Source: Ignavibacteria bacterium
GTDB lineage: Bacteria; Bacteroidota; Ignavibacteria; Ch128b
DNA: 64,000 nucleotides
Direction: 5' to 3'
Assembly: GCA_013177855.1 (NCBI GenBank)
Contig: JABLYA010000001.1
Location: forward strand, 310,001-374,000
This document shows positions 7,494 to 16,766 of this stretch, piece by piece. The notes beneath the pieces were generated by a model. That model did not search any database, was not told where the DNA came from, and worked only from the letters and a program-made list of their open reading frames with translations. The position numbers and the translations under genes are program-made. Each line of letters opens with the position of its first letter. Positions within the stretch are counted from its first letter, which is position 1.

Positions 7494-9968
7494 TCATTTT
7501 GCCACCTCCTCTATATCGTCCACAGTGATTGTAATGAGGTCTTCTTGTTGGGTAGTACCTTCGGCCAGCAGACGCTGGATTCTTTCCGCTTGACACACAA
7601 GCACCTGCTCAAAGATGTTCCTGACTGTTCTACCGTTGGCGAAATTCTTGTCCCGACGGCGGTAAAGATCCTCCATAAGCGTAAGAACCTTCTCTTCTGC
7701 ATCAGGTCCCAAGCGCATGGCCTTTGCCGACACCATCGAAATAAATATCGCTTTCAATTCTTCGGGCATATAGTCCTCAAAGTCGACGTAGCGGGTAAAG
7801 CGTGAGGCCAGTCCCGGGTTAGTGTCCAAAAACCTCTGCATTTCATTGGGGTAGCCCGCCACAATAACCCCAAACTTGCCCCTATCGTCTTCCATACGCT
7901 TGAGAAGCGTATCAATTGCTTCACGGCCAAAAGAGTCGTATGCCAGGGTATAGGCTTCGTCAATAAACAGGATTCCTCCCATAGCCCTGTTGATAACAGC
8001 ATTTGTCTTGGGTGCCGTCTGCCCCACATACTCTGCTACGAGGTCTTTCCGGTCGACCTCCACGATGTGCCCTCGCCGCAGAAGTCCAAGAGCCTGGAAA
8101 ATCTCCCCCAGAATACGAGCTACCGTCGTCTTACCGGTGCCCGGATTCCCACGAAATACAAAATGTAAATTCAAAGGCGTCTGCCCAACTCCTGTCGCTG
8201 CCCGTACTCGCTCCACCTCCAGGTAAGCCGCCAGTTTCCTTAACTCTTCTTTGATCCGTTGTAAACCAACCAATCCATCGAGCTTTGCCAGAACCTCCTG
8301 CAAGGAAAGACGTCTCTCCTCGCCGTGATAAGCTTTTCGGACATCATCAGGCAAAATCAACGACCATTCCTCTGGATCCTCTGGAGGCTCTGCCGTAACT
8401 CGCCTGCTTTGGACTTTGATACATTCCTCAACAAAATTTCTGACCTCTCGAGCGTTGGCGAAATTCCTATCGCGTCTCTCCCACATCTCCCATAAAACTC
8501 TCTTGGCTTCCTCGTCCGCACATTGTCCCAGTTTGTATCCGTAACCCCTCACCATACCTTCAAAAATCAAGAAAAGCTCCTCTGGCTTATAATCAGGTAG
8601 GTGGAAAAACCGTGTGAACCGAGACCGAAGTCCAGGATTTGAGTCCAGAAATCTCTGCATTTCCTGCTGATAACCTGCTGCAATCACAACCAATCTCCCC
8701 CGGTCATCCTCCATTCGTTTAAGGAGTGTATCAATTGCTTCCTGCCCAAATGTATCATTATCCCCCTGCTTCATGGTATAGGCTTCATCAATGAAGAGGA
8801 CACCCCCTAAAGCCTCATCTATCTTCGCGTTTGTCAAGGGTGCCGTTTGTCCCACATACCCAGCTACAAGGTTCTTACGATCAACTTCCACCACATGTCC
8901 TCGGTCCAATAAACCTATGGCTGCCAGGACCTCACCTAACTTTCTTGCGATCGTAGTCTTGCCCGTGCCAGGATTCCCGGTAAGCACCATATGAAGATTA
9001 GGAAGGAACGGGCGACCTGACAGATCCGCACGCTTCTTCTGGACTTCGAGCATTTTGATCAAATCGCCAATTTCTTTCTTGACCTCATCCATCCCTACAA
9101 GCTCGTTCAGTTCACGCATAATCTCCTCAGCCGGCTTCACCTCTGTTACTGGCCCCTTTATATCCTCTGGAAAGATAAGTCCATCGTCCCCCTTGCGGAG
9201 TAGATATCTTTTTCTGATGCCGTCTGCCTCGCTCTGGGCCACATGTCCATTCCCATAGGACTCATCTGCGTGTCGGTAGAGCCACAGGAAACGCTTTCTT
9301 AGCATTTCACGAGCCTGGTCTGTAAGATACAATCCCCAGGCGTTCAACTTCTTCTCAGCAATGGTCAACAATTGATCATGATTCAGTCTCGTGAGCCTCA
9401 GGGTATAAGCGAAAAGCCCCTTAACATTCGGGTTGTTCTTCAAGTACTCCTCAAAGCCCTTGTACAAACCTGCCAGAATTACGATGGGGTCGTCTAACGA
9501 CTTCTTTATCTCCACAAGCAGTTTGTCGAGGGGATCTACAGTGCTGGAGTAACCTGCGGGTACGAGCTTTTGCACATCATTGATAAAGAGCAAATTACCT
9601 TTTGCCTTTTGAAAGTTCTGCGCTAAGTCCTTATTAAATTGCTGATAATCTGCAGCCTCAACGGTCACCGCATCCTTGATAAGACCGCAGCGTATGAAGG
9701 TTGCAGTCAAGAAGTCAACAATTGTGTTCTTACCTGTTCCCGCCTCCCCTATGATGATAGTATTGAAGTTAGGCCGCCCCACCGATTGCCCTTGTTGTCT
9801 TTCTGCAAGTTGCACAATCTCCAAGAGCTCCGCTTTTACCTGCTCCGAGACGACGAGATCGTCAATAGCTAGACTTGTTGTGAGGTTCGCAAGGCGTTCC
9901 CCACAGCGCTTGCAGTACTTTGCGCTATCCCGGTTGTTGGTAGCGCACTTCAAGCACGTGTTGGACAT
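7494..9968 (-). CDS. Zinc-ribbon, triple AAA+ ATPase (CbxX/CfqX-SpoVK type)
   Basis: An 824-residue protein. Residues 5-22 form one zinc ribbon (CLKC, CKRC). Three AAA+ modules follow. Module 1 has Walker A GEAGTGKN (74-81) but a weakened Walker B, LLFIND, where DE is expected, so it may bind rather than hydrolyse ATP. Modules 2 and 3 are close relatives of CbxX/CfqX and SpoVK ATPases: Walker [10 protein letters not shown] at 331 and 607, Walker B LFIDEAYT at 391 and 667, VGQTAPKTN pore-side segments, and SRFTR arginine-finger regions. The family includes Rubisco activase CbbX and EccA of ESX secretion, which remodel protein complexes. AAGGAGG precedes the ATG. A 234-base gap with no clear gene separates it from the CFI-box gene; a CCGGC/GCCGG hairpin lies there at 7409-7424. 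Confidence 0.9.
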   Translation of the reverse strand: MSNTCLKCATNNRDSAKYCKRCGERLANLTTSLAIDDLVVSEQVKAELLEIVQLAERQQGQSVGRPNFNTIIIGEAGTGKNTIVDFLTATFIRCGLIKDAVTVEAADYQQFNKDLAQNFQKAKGNLLFINDVQKLVPAGYSSTVDPLDKLLVEIKKSLDDPIVILAGLYKGFEEYLKNNPNVKGLFAYTLRLTRLNHDQLLTIAEKKLNAWGLYLTDQAREMLRKRFLWLYRHADESYGNGHVAQSEADGIRKRYLLRKGDDGLIFPEDIKGPVTEVKPAEEIMRELNELVGMDEVKKEIGDLIKMLEVQKKRADLSGRPFLPNLHMVLTGNPGTGKTTIARKLGEVLAAIGLLDRGHVVEVDRKNLVAGYVGQTAPLTNAKIDEALGGVLFIDEAYTMKQGDNDTFGQEAIDTLLKRMEDDRGRLVVIAAGYQQEMQRFLDSNPGLRSRFTRFFHLPDYKPEELFLIFEGMVRGYGYKLGQCADEEAKRVLWEMWERRDRNFANAREVRNFVEECIKVQSRRVTAEPPEDPEEWSLILPDDVRKAYHGEERRLSLQEVLAKLDGLVGLQRIKEELRKLAAYLEVERVRAATGVGQTPLNLHFVFRGNPGTGKTTVARILGEIFQALGLLRRGHIVEVDRKDLVAEYVGQTAPKTNAVINRAMGGILFIDEAYTLAYDSFGREAIDTLLKRMEDDRGKFGVIVAGYPNEMQRFLDTNPGLASRFTRYVDFEDYMPEELKAIFISMVSAKAMRLGPDAEEKVLTLMEDLYRRRDKNFANGRTVRNIFEQVLVCQAERIQRLLAEGTTQQEDLITITVDDIEEVAK

Positions 9969-10050
9969 GCCAACAATGCCTCCTTCTACAATATGCTAAA
10001 ACTCATCCCGGGATGACCTTTTAACTACCAGGCCACAAGGTCTCTCAAGC

Positions 10051-10320
10051 TTATGCGCTGGCTTGCCGACGAAAGACCAGCATGTTATAAGTATAGGCAC
10101 TTTCCCGTCGTCCTAGTAATGAACCAAGACAACCGGGTCGTTCCACAATCGTGCACTCGTCTGCACGATAAAATTCCCAACCCTGTTGAGCCATATCATT
10201 GATGATCTTCTCCACGTAGCCTGCGGTTATGTCCTCCGGTAACCTAGCTTCGAAAAGCTTTCGCATAATTGTAACATTGCGTGGGAGAGGAATAACCTTG
10301 TAAACCCACTGATTAGCCAT
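10051..10320 (-). CDS. Small DUF4177-like protein
   Basis: An 89-residue cytoplasmic protein. I chose the ATG at 10320 because AGGAGGAA stands eight bases upstream and the first gene of the pair ends only four bases earlier; a longer frame to 10374 would overlap that gene. The sequence begins MANQWVYKVIPLP and contains AGYVEKIINDMAQQGWEFYR, the pattern (Y-K-V, then LN..G.eGWe) of the DUF4177 family of small alpha-beta proteins. Its function is unknown. The second half, RPGCLGSLLGRRESAYTYNM, could bind a ligand or partner, but nothing catalytic is evident. It belongs to the kinase-AAA+ operon. Confidence 0.7.
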   Translation of the reverse strand: MANQWVYKVIPLPRNVTIMRKLFEARLPEDITAGYVEKIINDMAQQGWEFYRADECTIVERPGCLGSLLGRRESAYTYNMLVFRRQASA

Positions 10321-10324
10321 TTCT

Positions 10325-11581
10325 TCATTCCTCCTGTTTGGTTTTAGATGTTTTCGTGACAAGAATTGCCGCAACCACTATTTCACCAATTCTCATCCTC
10401 CGCATCGCTCGATAGTATTCCTCGATCCTATCGAGAGACAACTGTCTAGCACTTGCCTCTTCCGACGTTAACCCAGCAGCCTCGAGTAATTTATTTCTAT
10501 AAGTCCTCCAATAGTACACCGTTACACCGGCTCCAATCAAAGATAAAACCGGAGCAGAGTAAATAACTAAATATATAATCAAAACGCTTAATAAAAAACC
10601 AAAAATTGCACCTAACCACCCTGCTAATTCTACTGCTAATTCTATTACCTTTGGCATCATTATCAATATCCATGGCAACTCTATCAAAACAACAACAAAA
10701 AAAGCCTCCGGATGTTTGTCGAACCCAGACTGCTCAGGCCACCCGTAAATTTTAGCCATGATCGAAACAAAAATAAAATAAATAGTAAAAGCAAAGCTCA
10801 ACATCGATTTATTTCGCAATTCTTTATTCTGTTTCTTTACTTCTTTACGCTTTTCTTTAATCATCTGATCGTATGCCTTCTCGACCTCCGCTCTTTTCTG
10901 CTCCCGTTCTTGATCTATCTGTTGCTCCACTTCAAGAGCCTTAGACCTAATTGCTTTTTCTTCCTCTGCCACCTTCTCCATCCACGGACCACCATTCTCT
11001 ACCGACCGAACTATGGCGAGAACCCCTTGATAAAGTTCTCCAAATTCTGCAACCCCGTCATTACTTGCGACCAACCGGGCTAAGGGAACGAAGGTCGTCG
11101 AAGGGATGGTAGACATCACGCGCTGCCACATCTGACTGTGTTTATCGTAGGTAGCCCTAAGAACCCTCAGAAATTCCCGCAAATAGCCAATGACGGCATC
11201 GACGTTTCCGCTTCCTTCAATACGCTTAGCATATTCTGTAAGCATCAACGCCACCTGTTCTGCAAATCCTGCCATGAAGCTCTGATCCTCCCATAATTTC
11301 TTTGTGTCTACTATCGTCAGTATGCGCTCCAGAGATGCAAACGGGTCTAATCTAATGTCATCAAAGTTGTGGAGCACACCTGTTGCCAAAGCCAACACGG
11401 CTTCACTGTTCGTGCCCTGCCCCTCCGCTACTTCTAACAGCCGCTCATTCAAAGAGGTGTCCGCATAATAGCGGAGCCAGTAATTTAGCTCTTTTACGTC
11501 CTGCTGCAAAAGCCTATGGGCGTTTTCACGAAGCAGCTGCTCTAAATCGCCAGCATCCTTGAGGATTAGGTACTCCGCCAT
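10325..11581 (-). CDS. Coiled-coil membrane protein of the kinase operon
   Basis: A 418-residue protein of no family known to me. Residues 1-205 are helical and soluble, beginning MAEYLILKDAGDLEQLLREN. Residues about 205-260 form a strongly charged coiled coil (VEQQIDQEREQKRAEVEKAY, then KRKEVKKQNKELRNKS). Three or four membrane helices follow between about 262 and 365 (FAFTIYFIFVSIMA, AFFVVVLIELPWILIMM, IFGFLLSVLIIYLVIYSA, VLSLIGAGVTVYYW). A basic, cytoplasmic C-terminal tail closes it. It starts inside the end of the kinase gene (16-base overlap) with GGGAGG upstream, so the two are translationally coupled. It is probably the membrane component through which the kinase, AAA+ ATPase and FHA protein are gathered; that is inference from context. 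Confidence 0.8.
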   Translation of the reverse strand: MAEYLILKDAGDLEQLLRENAHRLLQQDVKELNYWLRYYADTSLNERLLEVAEGQGTNSEAVLALATGVLHNFDDIRLDPFASLERILTIVDTKKLWEDQSFMAGFAEQVALMLTEYAKRIEGSGNVDAVIGYLREFLRVLRATYDKHSQMWQRVMSTIPSTTFVPLARLVASNDGVAEFGELYQGVLAIVRSVENGGPWMEKVAEEEKAIRSKALEVEQQIDQEREQKRAEVEKAYDQMIKEKRKEVKKQNKELRNKSMLSFAFTIYFIFVSIMAKIYGWPEQSGFDKHPEAFFVVVLIELPWILIMMPKVIELAVELAGWLGAIFGFLLSVLIIYLVIYSAPVLSLIGAGVTVYYWRTYRNKLLEAAGLTSEEASARQLSLDRIEEYYRAMRRMRIGEIVVAAILVTKTSKTKQEE

Positions 11582-13215
11582 AGAAATCCTCCCTTTATAG
11601 CATAACGGAATGTGGTGATATCAAAGCGTTTAAGCGAACGCCATTTTTCGATGCTATCCTTTAACTCAGGGAACTGCTGAAGCCACAGTGAGAGCTTAGA
11701 ATAAGGATCACGAAGGTCGTCCACCAGATGTTGCTTTACTGCCTCATCGACTTCCAAAAGCTCTTCTGGCCTTTGAAAGCGATACGAGCCTATTCTGAGT
11801 ATATCACCCCCTTCCAGAGAGAGGATCAGAGTATTGAGAGCCAATTTTGTTGAGTCCGGTACAGCAAAGAGCTTCCGGAACTTGTCAGCTTCTTGCTTAT
11901 ACCCTCTCGCTTCTAGGTAAAGGTACAGGGCGGCCGTCGGCTGCTTGAGCTCTTTCTTATAGTGGAGAAAATGTTCCTCTAAGTGGGATGCAATCTCTTC
12001 CGGCGTCCCATACTGACCGCCATCTACCCCTCGGAATGGGCGATTCGGGTCCAGGATATAAATAGCTTTGACCAACCCTGCCTCCTGATCACGCGGATAC
12101 TCCTCCTCTACGATGGTCTCTATAGCGGAATAAAGGAACTGGTTGACGGGTTCGAGCCATTTTGAAATGGCCTTCCTGTAAAGGTGACGTTTCCCAAGCT
12201 CGGGATCTCGTTCCATCAAATCAGCCAGGCTTGCGGGATCTATCGCTACAATCTCTTGTCCCCCTTTCATCGAGAAGACGAACGGTGGATACTCTTTATG
12301 GACTTCGGAGTAGACCGGAACCTCTTCGCCGCGAAGCCAGCGTTGAACATCATCATATCCCCAGCGGTGCGCCGGATTGACGGTGATGAGTCCTTTGATG
12401 AGCGTCTGAAACTCCCGCGGGAGGTCCTCAGGTATCTCCACCCGACCCTCCATTTTCATGCGCATAGTCCCATACTCACCTAACCCCTCAAACGGCTCAC
12501 GACCCGTCCATAGGTGGATGAGAGTTATGCCAAGGGCATAGTAGTCTACAGATCTGTCAACAACCGTCTTTCCTCGAATACTTTGAAACACCTCTGGTGG
12601 CGCATATACAAGGGTACGGGCCTGACCAGTCAGCTTCTTCGAAAAACCCTCCTCCAACACTGAAGAGATCCCGAAATCGCCCACGACGATATCCCGACGT
12701 TCACGATCCCTAAAAAAGATGTTTGACGGTTTAATATCCCGATGAATGACACCTCTTTCATGACAGAAATGGAGGGCATTGACGACCTCGCGCACAATTT
12801 CCCTCAGCCTCTGAGGATCCCGGATGGGAAGCACCTCAGAAAGAGTTCCACCGGCAGCGTATTCCATGACCTCATAGAACCGGCCCTGATACCATCCACA
12901 GTCAATCAGGGCAACGATATCCGGATGCCGAATCCCTTGAATATACTCGGCAATTTCGTGCTTCGGCTGAAATGCTGGATAATAAATCTTCAGGACAAAG
13001 CGATCGCCAGCATGTTCTACCAGGAAGGTTTCGGCCTCACCGGATGCAGCGAGCCTATCTATCAGCCTATAGCGCTTTCCCTTGAGTACCACTTCACTTT
13101 CCGCTAGCGTAACTCCAGAGGAAATAACACCGCCCGCTTCACGCTCTGTAGCCTCTTGCATCCCCGAAGAAATAATCCCTTCCTCTTCCGAATGGATCGT
13201 CTTTTCTTCACTCAT
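11566..13215 (-). CDS. Serine/threonine protein kinase with novel C-terminal region
   Basis: A 549-residue Hanks-type kinase. The first 45 residues are disordered and hold two copies of a GxISSG motif with nearby Thr. The kinase domain runs from about 48 to 310: VAIK-type lysine in FVLKIYY (Lys76), HRDIKPSN (catalytic Asp160), GDFG (180-182), APPE (205-208) and DYYALGITLIHLWTGREPF. All catalytic residues are present, so it should be active. The C-terminal 240 residues carry no PASTA repeats and no membrane helix; they are helical with words such as RAISKWLEPVN and PDSTKLALNT, and I know no match. GAGGAGGT lies before the ATG, which overlaps the zinc-ribbon gene by four bases. It is the writer of the operon's phospho-signalling set. 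Confidence 0.93.
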   Translation of the reverse strand: MSEEKTIHSEEEGIISSGMQEATEREAGGVISSGVTLAESEVVLKGKRYRLIDRLAASGEAETFLVEHAGDRFVLKIYYPAFQPKHEIAEYIQGIRHPDIVALIDCGWYQGRFYEVMEYAAGGTLSEVLPIRDPQRLREIVREVVNALHFCHERGVIHRDIKPSNIFFRDRERRDIVVGDFGISSVLEEGFSKKLTGQARTLVYAPPEVFQSIRGKTVVDRSVDYYALGITLIHLWTGREPFEGLGEYGTMRMKMEGRVEIPEDLPREFQTLIKGLITVNPAHRWGYDDVQRWLRGEEVPVYSEVHKEYPPFVFSMKGGQEIVAIDPASLADLMERDPELGKRHLYRKAISKWLEPVNQFLYSAIETIVEEEYPRDQEAGLVKAIYILDPNRPFRGVDGGQYGTPEEIASHLEEHFLHYKKELKQPTAALYLYLEARGYKQEADKFRKLFAVPDSTKLALNTLILSLEGGDILRIGSYRFQRPEELLEVDEAVKQHLVDDLRDPYSKLSLWLQQFPELKDSIEKWRSLKRFDITTFRYAIKGGFLWRST

Positions 13216-14096
13216 ATCTGAACCTCCTCAAGAGTAGATATTGTTTCGGTTTCAAAAATCCACTCCCCGCCTGGAGCTGGGTCCGCACAACCTTGCGGAC
13301 CCTCCGGATGCAAACAATCGTAGGCCTTACAAAGCCACCCAATTGGTTTTCTGGTAATCTTAATCGTCGGCAAAATCACCTTTAAAGCTCCAAAAAAACG
13401 TCTGGCCTCCTGGTTGTTCTTAAAGTTGCGTTGCTGAAGCTTCTCCAAAGCATCGGATTGGATCGATGGAGTTTGCTGGCTTTGTATCTCTTTGGCTTGG
13501 TCAATGAGCTTATCCGCCCGCCCCTTATGAAAAAGGGGCTCAGCGGACTTCTTCTGCTGCCATTTCTCAACCTTGTTCTGGTATTCTTTCATCTTTATTA
13601 ACTCTATCCTTTCCTCGGAAGGTCGGGAGAGTGTAGCTGTTTGCTCGGTTGGTACTAAAAGACCTTGCGCTTCGATTGTTCGCTTGAGATCCTCAATGGA
13701 TTGACGGGCCTGAGGTGTTAGCGGAATTCCACAATGCTTACAGAAATCAAAATAGCTCATGTTACCACATTGGGGACACGGTATGCCATCAGCGGGATTG
13801 CCACATTCCGCGCAAAACTTCGCCCCTTCCTCCAGAGGTGCATAGCAGAACTTGCACTGGCCTTCCAGAAGCCATGCCCCGCACGCTTCACAAATATCGG
13901 CACCCGGCAGAATTAGAGCATCACACTGCGGACACTTTCGCGCCGGCGAAAGGGCTACACCACAATTAGCGCAAAAGGATGACTCCTCTTCATTCTCCGT
14001 CCCACATTCTGAGCAAACAACTCTTGGTTCCTCCATCCGCTCGGAGGAGGTTACCAAATTTCCTTTGGCCTGCTTAGAAGACTTGGACTTTTCCAT
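13212..14096 (-). CDS. Four-zinc-ribbon protein, first gene of the kinase operon
   Basis: A 294-residue protein from the ATG at 14096, which has GAGGAGG seven bases upstream. Residues about 27-127 contain eight CxxC knuckles (CSEC, CANC, CPQC, CEAC, CKFC, CAEC, CPQC, CKHC), enough for four treble-clef zinc ribbons of the double-zinc-ribbon type. Residues 130-240 are helical and charged (SIEDLKRTIEAQGLLVPTEQ, MKEYQNKVEKWQQKKSAEPL). The last 60 residues contain KITRKPIGWLCKAYDCLHPE and are not recognised. No membrane segment is present. Such ribbon arrays usually act as protein or nucleic-acid docking modules. Its stop overlaps the kinase start by four bases. Function unknown. Confidence 0.8.
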   Translation of the reverse strand: MEKSKSSKQAKGNLVTSSERMEEPRVVCSECGTENEEESSFCANCGVALSPARKCPQCDALILPGADICEACGAWLLEGQCKFCYAPLEEGAKFCAECGNPADGIPCPQCGNMSYFDFCKHCGIPLTPQARQSIEDLKRTIEAQGLLVPTEQTATLSRPSEERIELIKMKEYQNKVEKWQQKKSAEPLFHKGRADKLIDQAKEIQSQQTPSIQSDALEKLQQRNFKNNQEARRFFGALKVILPTIKITRKPIGWLCKAYDCLHPEGPQGCADPAPGGEWIFETETISTLEEVQI

Positions 14097-14123
14097 CAAT
14101 ACACCTCCTCGTATTCTATGTTG

Positions 14124-14152
14124 TATATGTTGTAATAGTTTAGTTTTTCCAA
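14124..14152 (-). promoter_or_regulatory. Possible promoter of the kinase operon at the IS1380 edge
   Basis: On the minus strand TTGGAA (14152-14147) and CATATA (14129-14124) are 17 bases apart and 28 bases before the first operon ATG. Only 69 bases separate that ATG from the transposase stop codon, so the promoter, if real, lies at the junction with the insertion sequence or inside its end. The match to a sigma-70 promoter is fair, not strong. Confidence 0.3.
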
Positions 14153-14165
14153 AAATTCTGGAATA

Positions 14166-15602
14166 TTAAACTGAATCATGCGTGAAAATCTCATATTTTA
14201 GCTTCTCTATTTGTTTAAGTGCATACCCTATTTTATCTTTATACCAAAAATTAGCTGGGAATTTTAATAGTGTCTCGTTATCAGTTCTTACCAATTCTCC
14301 AGGAACAAAAAGTAATCGTGTTCTTAGTGTCCTGAGCACCATGTTCTGGAACTCCTGTTGAATACAGAGATGCTTGAACCAATTTATAAAATTATAGGCA
14401 ACCAAAAGAAGATGAAAATATACCTCGTTAGTTGCAAAGTGTTTTGTCGGAATCTTCGCTAATGGATAATCTCCCCTTAGTTCTTTGATGATAAGCTCTA
14501 TTGCGACCCTTCCATCGTAAAACTTCCAAACATTCAGTGGCTTGAGATTTAGGTTTGTGACTATAACATGATAATTATATTTGCCCATTGTAAAATTAAT
14601 TAACTGGTCTAAATTCTCCTCTGCAATAGATCGCCTTATAACCACAAAATGATATTGCTTTTTCCATCCATTAAGTTGATACATGAACTCTGAAACCTTT
14701 AATCCAGATGTATATCTCCTAACAGACAGGGATGCAAGCCTTGTCTTTAAAGGTTTTATAATCTTTGCAACTATAGCAAATAGATACTTTTTTGATTCCA
14801 AATATTCTATAGTTTTGTGGTCGTAAAAACCTTTATCCGCTCTGATGATTTTTACTTTTACAGATGATGTAAGTTTTGCAAAACAGATCTCCAATAGCTC
14901 TAAAACTCCTGTAAAGCTATGAGCATCTCCTGGTCTTAATTCAACATACCAAAAATCTTTGGTTATACCATTGAAACAAAGCAGAGGATGATAAGAAGGT
15001 CTGCTTTTCTTTATATGATTGTATCCTTTTTTTGCAAACTCCAGTCTACCATAAAGGACAAGAACTGTAAAGTTTAAATCGAAATTAACCCTTATCAGTG
15101 AGTAGGGTTTTTGATTCATTATCATAAATATCTTGTCGTGGGGCTTTCTTAATTTGCTGAGTACTAGGGGAACTATACGCAAAAGGAAACGCCTTAATGT
15201 TGTAGGATTAGGATAAGCTGGCAATCCTGTGAGGTATTGGAATACCACATTTTGTTTAATGAGATGGAAAGTTTCTATTCTTCCAAGTCCGAGTATTATG
15301 GGATAAAGAAGGGCTAATAACTCCTCTGCTATGCTGTAGCGATTGTTCCTTTGAGGAAATCGAAAATAATGAGATAAAAAGAATAGAAGGTTAAGTTTCT
15401 GAATTAATTTTCGTAAAAGGTGTAGACCTCCAAAGTGTGATAAGTTCCTACCCGTAAACGATATTTGAAGATTTTTTGGACTGTATTTCATAAGCTCCAG
15501 AAACCTAATTAAAAAGTAGGTTTTTAGAATAACCCTTAAATAGTGTTCATTATACCAAAAAACTATATGTTTCGTGGCATTTTTTGGATTTTGGGTTATC
15601 AT
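14166..15602 (-). mobile_element. IS1380-type DDE transposase gene
   Basis: An intact 478-residue transposase. Features of the IS1380 group are the first acidic strand VNFDLNFTVLVLYG followed by KKGYNHIKKSRPSYHPLLCF, RADKGFYDHKTIEYLESKKY around the second Asp, and the YDGRVAIELIIKELRGD helix bearing the final Glu, followed by FHLLLVAYNFINWFKHL. The N-terminal part SFTGRNLSHFGGLHLLRKLI is also typical. It is read on the minus strand. Clear terminal inverted repeats could not be fixed by eye, so the element borders are not given. It is A+T-rich like the host and separates the G+C-rich kinase operon from a decayed restriction-modification locus, only 15 bases past the end of the methyltransferase pseudogene. 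It may still be active. Confidence 0.85.
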
Positions 15603-15617
15603 ATCCTAAGCAATAAC

Positions 15618-16551
15618 TCAAGTTTCAGGTTTAAAATTTGACAAAATCTCTAATAGTCCAAGATTTTGACAAAAATAAAATTTAAGAATGAATGTTTTAA
15701 TAACGACGTCAACATAATCTTTGTTTATGTTAATCATTACAAACTTAGGATTTAGTTGTTTAGCTATAAAACCAGTTGTTCCAGTTCCAGCCATAGAGTC
15801 GAAATAATATCTCCTTATTTCTTAAAACTTAAAATTACTAATTTTAATAATTCCTCGGCTTTTTGCGTTGAATGTATTTTTTCTCCCATTTCATATATTA
15901 ATCTTTCTTGTCCTAAACAAAGTGGTATTTGCCAAACATTTATTCCTAATTTACCACCATAAAAACTTCCCGCAATTTCTTTATTAATAGTATATTTTTA
16001 ACCTTATTTTCTTTTACTGCCCAAAGTAATGTTTTTATAACATTTGTGAACCTAACACCCAGTAATTTAGGCATTGGATTAGTTTTAAACCATATAACAT
16101 CATTCAAAATCCAAAATCTCAAATCTAATATTATTTTCCCAATTCTATAAATATTATGATAGGCCCATATTATTATCCAAATTGTAGTATTTGGTTTAAT
16201 TAATTTTTTAATTTCTGTCAAATAATTTTTCGTGAAATTATCTTGATCGTCTAAATACTTAAACATATACCATTGATCATTCATGCCATTCAAAACGCTT
16301 CCCGTCCATCTTAACAATTTCTTAGGTGGAAGCTGTAAAAAATACGGGGGGTCAATAAAAGCACGATCAACAAACTCAGACGACAATTTTTTCATTACCT
16401 TTAAATAATCACCAATAATTACTTTATCTAAAATTTTATCTAAAAAATAGTTGGTTTTTTGTTCCTCGACTTTTAAAGCAAAAGATGTCTGATTTTCTTT
16501 AATCACTGTTTCTTGAATATTTGAATTTAATTTTGTAATTCTATTAGTCAT
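15618..16551 (-). pseudogene. Beta-class DNA adenine/cytosine-N4 methyltransferase, multiply broken
   Basis: The first 195 codons are open from 16551 and include KVIIGDYLKVMKKL, FIDPPYFLQLPPKKLLRWTG (motif IV, DPPY) and FWILNDVIWFKTNPMPKLLG. Near 15965 the frame shifts and continues as EIAGSFYGGKLGINVWQIPL, then ERLIYEMGEKIHSTQKAEELL (motif X region). An in-frame TAA and a second shift follow near 15820. The last part reads FDSMAGTGTTGFIAKQLNPK (motif I) and DYVDVVIKTF. The order IV, target region, X, I is that of beta-class methyltransferases such as those of HinfI-type systems. All motifs can be recognised but the gene cannot make the protein. No restriction endonuclease partner remains in the window. 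Confidence 0.85.
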
Positions 16552-16555
16552 AACC

Positions 16556-16765
16556 TTATTTTATCAAATTATCAACGCTAATACCCAATGCTTTGGCGAT
16601 TTTTTTAACTGTCTCAATTCTTGGATTAGGTGTTGCCCCGAATTCAATCTTTGTAATTGTGTGTAAAGTAACGCCAGCAAGTTTTGATAACTTATCTTGT
16701 GAAATGCCTTTATTTTCTCTATACTTTTTAATGTTTTTAAAGATTATTGAAATTTTTTTTGACAT
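16556..16765 (-). CDS. Small XRE-type HTH regulator, probable restriction-modification controller
   Basis: A 69-residue protein made of one XRE/Cro-C1 helix-turn-helix domain: KISIIFKNIKKYRENKGISQ, DKLSKLAGVTLHTITKIEFG and NPRIETVKKIAKALGISVD. It ends four bases before the methyltransferase pseudogene starts, on the same strand. Size, fold and place match the C (controller) proteins of type II restriction-modification loci, which bind palindromes at their own promoter. A perfect 18-base palindrome begins two bases before its start codon, strengthening that view. It is intact while the methyltransferase is not, so it may now regulate only itself. Confidence 0.8.
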   Translation of the reverse strand: MSKKISIIFKNIKKYRENKGISQDKLSKLAGVTLHTITKIEFGATPNPRIETVKKIAKALGISVDNLIK

Positions 16766-16766
16766 T

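Noticed and set aside
7393-7596. 67-codon frame overlapping the end of the triple-AAA+ gene
   Set aside because: Overlaps the ATPase for about half its length in another phase and has no ribosome binding site; the product is unlike a protein.
10712-11083. 123-codon plus-strand frame opposite the coiled-coil membrane gene
   Set aside because: Shadow of the minus-strand gene; its sequence is the antisense of the coiled coil and membrane segments.
5259-14096. Type VI secretion regulatory cluster
   Set aside because: Kinase, PP2C and FHA genes fit, but no Tss structural gene is present and the AAA+ protein is CbxX/CfqX-like, not ClpV.
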